Of a stretch of 26,873 nt of DNA, positions 24,836 through 26,873 are shown one piece after another. Every line of letters begins with the position of its first letter. Position 1 is the stretch's first letter. Below the pieces are notes generated by a model. It was given only the letters and a program-made list of their open reading frames with translations. It did not search any database and had not been told where the DNA came from. The DNA lies in NCBI GenBank assembly GCA_036337945.1, contig JAYZDF010000086.1, forward strand, positions 1-26,873, given 5' to 3'. This DNA is from JAYZDF01 sp036337945. GTDB lineage: Bacteria; Myxococcota; Kuafuiibacteriia; Kuafuiibacteriales; Kuafuiibacteriaceae. Made by a program: the position numbers and the translations under genes.

Positions 24836-24889
24836 GTGTGGAAACTTCCTAACTCAGTGGGCTTCTTTTTGGTCTTCTGCGGCGCCTAA
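24836..24889 (+). pseudogene. Signal-peptide-like segment ended by in-frame TAA, upstream of the TonB-dependent receptor
   Basis: From GTG 24836 (GGGGAG just upstream at 24827-24832) the frame reads M-W-K-L-P-N-S and then a hydrophobic core VGFFLVFCGA, followed by TAA at 24887-24889. The same frame then continues without a stop as AVNTSADAQ and on through the whole receptor to the window end. Lys, hydrophobic core and a small-residue cleavage-like ADA|Q are the three parts of a signal peptide. One sense codon in place of TAA would give a complete secreted receptor. Sequence error, nonsense mutation and recoding cannot be told apart from here. Confidence 0.6.
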
Positions 24890-24892
24890 GCG

Positions 24893-26873
24893 GTGAATAC
24901 CTCCGCGGACGCTCAAACCAATACCTCTACCCAAGCCCTATTTTTGGCCCAGCCTCCGAAACTCAAAAAACTCATCGCGGTGGAACTGCCAAAATCTACG
25001 GTTTACCCTTCAAAAGAAATTCCTGTGCGCTTGAAAATCGTTGTAACGGCCACGGGTTCGGTTCAAACCGTCGATGTTCTGCAAGGATTCGGTGAGCCTT
25101 TCGATAGCGCCGCGAGAATGGCAGCAATGAAGTTCGAGTTCGAACCGGGAGTGTTGAACACCGGGCAAACAGTTCCAGTGACGATAAACTACGAATACCG
25201 AATTTTGGCACCGCCGCCGCCAAAACCCAAAAAAGAGGTTCCGCCGCCGGTGACTCTGAAAGGAACGGTTCTTCAGCGAGGAAAAAGAATTCCGATAGAA
25301 GCTATTGAAATCTTTGCGGAAATCGATGGGAAAACGGTCACCAGCACCCTCACAAATTCGCGCGGTCAGTTCTCTATCGTGGTCGACTCGAAGAGCTTTC
25401 GGATTCGGACCAAAAGTCTGTTCTTTGAGAAGATGAATCTCGAAATCAACGGAGAACCTGGTGAAACAATTGAAGAAAAATATTTTTTGCTGGCCATTGG
25501 CTCCAAATACGAAACAATCGTTCGTGCTCGAGCAGTTCGCCGGGAAGTGGTAGCAAGAACACTTAGTCGCGAAGAGATCAATCGTGCTCCGGGAACAGCA
25601 GGTGATACCCTTAAGGCTGTCGCTAATCTGCCGGGTGTGGCGCGAAACGCGTTCGATGGTGGGCCACCTGTTCTTCGTGGATCTGCCCCCGGCGACAGCG
25701 GCATCTTCCTAGAAACTCAAGAAATTCCACAGATTTACCACTTCGGCGGACTACGAAGTACCTTCAATTCTGCCTTCTTAGAAGAAGTAAATTTTGTGCC
25801 CGGGAACTTTGGACCAGAATTTGGCCGGTCGATCGGTGGAATTATCGACGTTCGAGTGAGAAACCCAGCCGAGGATTTGTTCCGCGGCTCGGTGGATGTC
25901 AACGTGTACGATGCCTCTCTCGTTCTCGAAGGCCCCGTCAGCGAAAACGTCACGATGGGTGGCGCATTTCGAAGATCCTATATCGACTCTGTTCTTCCAG
26001 CCGTTATTCCAGACGAGGCGCCCATCTCATTTAATACGGCCCCGAGATTTTATGATTACCAGTTCATCACCCGATGGAAGATTGATGACAAACAAGACCT
26101 GCGCTTCATTTGGTTTGGATCCCGCGACAAACTGACTCTTTTGTTCGACGATCCACAAGCCGACCCGCAAATACGAGGGGCGCTGCAAACCAATGTCGGA
26201 TTCCACAAGGTACTGATGATTTACTCAAGCAAGATCTCATCTCGAGTCCGGCAATCCGTAAACATCATCACTGGAATTCAAAATCTAGATTTCGAACTCG
26301 GTGAAGCTATCAATTTCAACCTAGATAATCAGAATATCAATCTCAGAAATACTTGGGACATAAAGCTCAGCGATTGGCTTGCGACGAGATTCGGAATCGA
26401 CGCCGAATACTCGCGAGTCCAACTCAACCTAAACGTACCTCAGCCGCCCAAAGAGGGCGAGAATCCTGTGCCACTCTCCACGACTCAATCACTAAGTAAT
26501 ACGATCGACGGTGATTTGATTAACCCCGGTGCCTTCGCCGAACTCAAGTTTACGTTCTTCGATGATCTCATTATCGTTCCCAGCGTTCGTACCGATTACT
26601 ACGAAGCGATTGACGAATTCACCGTCGACCCTCGATTACTCGCGCAGTACAAACTGAATAAAGATTTCCAATTCAACTTTGGTCTTGGCTCTTATCAACA
26701 GCAACCAGAATACGATGAGTCCGACGATGTATATGGCTCACGGTTACTCCTTCCTGAAAGAAGCATCCAAACATCCTTAGGGATGCAATCACGGCTCTTC
26801 GACTTTCTTGAGTTTGACCTCACCGGTTTCTACAAGACTTTAGACCGCCAAGTGGTTCGAAACCTCGCTGCAT
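24893..26873 (+). CDS. TonB-dependent receptor with N-terminal TonB-C domain (3' end beyond window)
   Basis: The frame is open from GTG 24893 to the last base, giving 660 residues. An N-terminal TonB-C-like domain (about 22-100: VELPKSTVYPSKEIPVRLKI, GFGEPFDSAARMAAMKFEFE) is followed by a Pro-rich linker, a carboxypeptidase-regulatory-like beta domain (about 118-170: LKGTVLQRGKRIPIEA, TNSRGQFSIVV), the plug domain (about 205-320: RTLSREEINRAPGTAGDTLK, VANLPGVARNAFDGGPPVLR, FVPGNFGPEFGRSIGG) and outer-membrane barrel strands. It should import a large substrate across the outer membrane, powered by TonB-ExbBD. The visible start lacks a signal peptide, which an outer-membrane protein needs; the likely one lies upstream behind a TAA. 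Divergent from the giant lipoprotein gene. Confidence 0.85.
   Translation, partial: MNTSADAQTNTSTQALFLAQPPKLKKLIAVELPKSTVYPSKEIPVRLKIVVTATGSVQTVDVLQGFGEPFDSAARMAAMKFEFEPGVLNTGQTVPVTINYEYRILAPPPPKPKKEVPPPVTLKGTVLQRGKRIPIEAIEIFAEIDGKTVTSTLTNSRGQFSIVVDSKSFRIRTKSLFFEKMNLEINGEPGETIEEKYFLLAIGSKYETIVRARAVRREVVARTLSREEINRAPGTAGDTLKAVANLPGVARNAFDGGPPVLRGSAPGDSGIFLETQEIPQIYHFGGLRSTFNSAFLEEVNFVPGNFGPEFGRSIGGIIDVRVRNPAEDLFRGSVDVNVYDASLVLEGPVSENVTMGGAFRRSYIDSVLPAVIPDEAPISFNTAPRFYDYQFITRWKIDDKQDLRFIWFGSRDKLTLLFDDPQADPQIRGALQTNVGFHKVLMIYSSKISSRVRQSVNIITGIQNLDFELGEAINFNLDNQNINLRNTWDIKLSDWLATRFGIDAEYSRVQLNLNVPQPPKEGENPVPLSTTQSLSNTIDGDLINPGAFAELKFTFFDDLIIVPSVRTDYYEAIDEFTVDPRLLAQYKLNKDFQFNFGLGSYQQQPEYDESDDVYGSRLLLPERSIQTSLGMQSRLFDFLEFDLTGFYKTLDRQVVRNLAA

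Noticed and set aside
24825..24896. ATG 24825 as an alternative start (MGSACGNFLTQW) for the receptor.
   Set aside because: It is in a different frame and ends at a TGA after 23 codons, so it cannot encode the receptor.

Overview
The window reads as chromosomal sequence from a Gram-negative bacterium of the former Deltaproteobacteria, most like Myxococcota or Bradymonadota. This rests on protein architecture, not on a marker gene: an MJ0042-type zinc ribbon joined to a GYF-like domain and TPRs, a TonB-dependent receptor with a TonB-C-like domain at its N-terminus, DUF4846 and DUF4922 proteins, a lipoprotein with a Cys-rich tail, and a giant Calx-beta/SUMF1 lipoprotein. Genes are tightly packed on both strands, several starts are GTG or TTG, and many neighbours overlap by 1-29 bp. 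No tRNA, rRNA, insertion sequence, phage gene or CRISPR array was seen.

Positions 1-4300 hold the end of a sugar ABC transporter operon (the tail of an upstream permease, then malG), a convergent YqgE/AlgH protein, a small unrecognised ORF, an SpmA-SpmB fusion with nucleoside-recognition (Gate) domains, and a convergent DUF4922/HIT-like nucleotidyltransferase-family protein. Positions 4300-11120 hold a same-strand housekeeping run: a PcrA/UvrD helicase with a 22-bp dyad just upstream, a membrane-anchored zinc-ribbon/TPR protein, and gatC-gatA of the amidotransferase that makes Gln-tRNA(Gln) and/or Asn-tRNA(Asn). gatB is not in the window. Positions 11120-14800 hold a small unknown protein with a TTG start, a bidirectional terminator, a coupled three-gene minus-strand operon (isoprenylcysteine methyltransferase-like, DUF962-like, DUF4846) and a divergent AI-2E family permease.

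The distinctive part is 14794-26873. A minus-strand set encodes a 2871-residue lipoprotein (19 Calx-beta-like repeats of about 112 residues, an amidotransferase-like fold, a SUMF1/FGE-like domain and a C-terminal beta domain), then a secreted Lys/Ser-rich TPR protein with a C-terminal membrane segment, then a small lipoprotein. Spacings are only 4-10 bp. Divergent from it is a TonB-dependent receptor that runs off the window. Its reading frame continues upstream into what looks like a signal peptide, but an in-frame TAA separates the two. This points to a nonsense mutation, a sequence error or recoding. The four genes look like an envelope or surface module; their joint function is inferred from layout and predicted location only.
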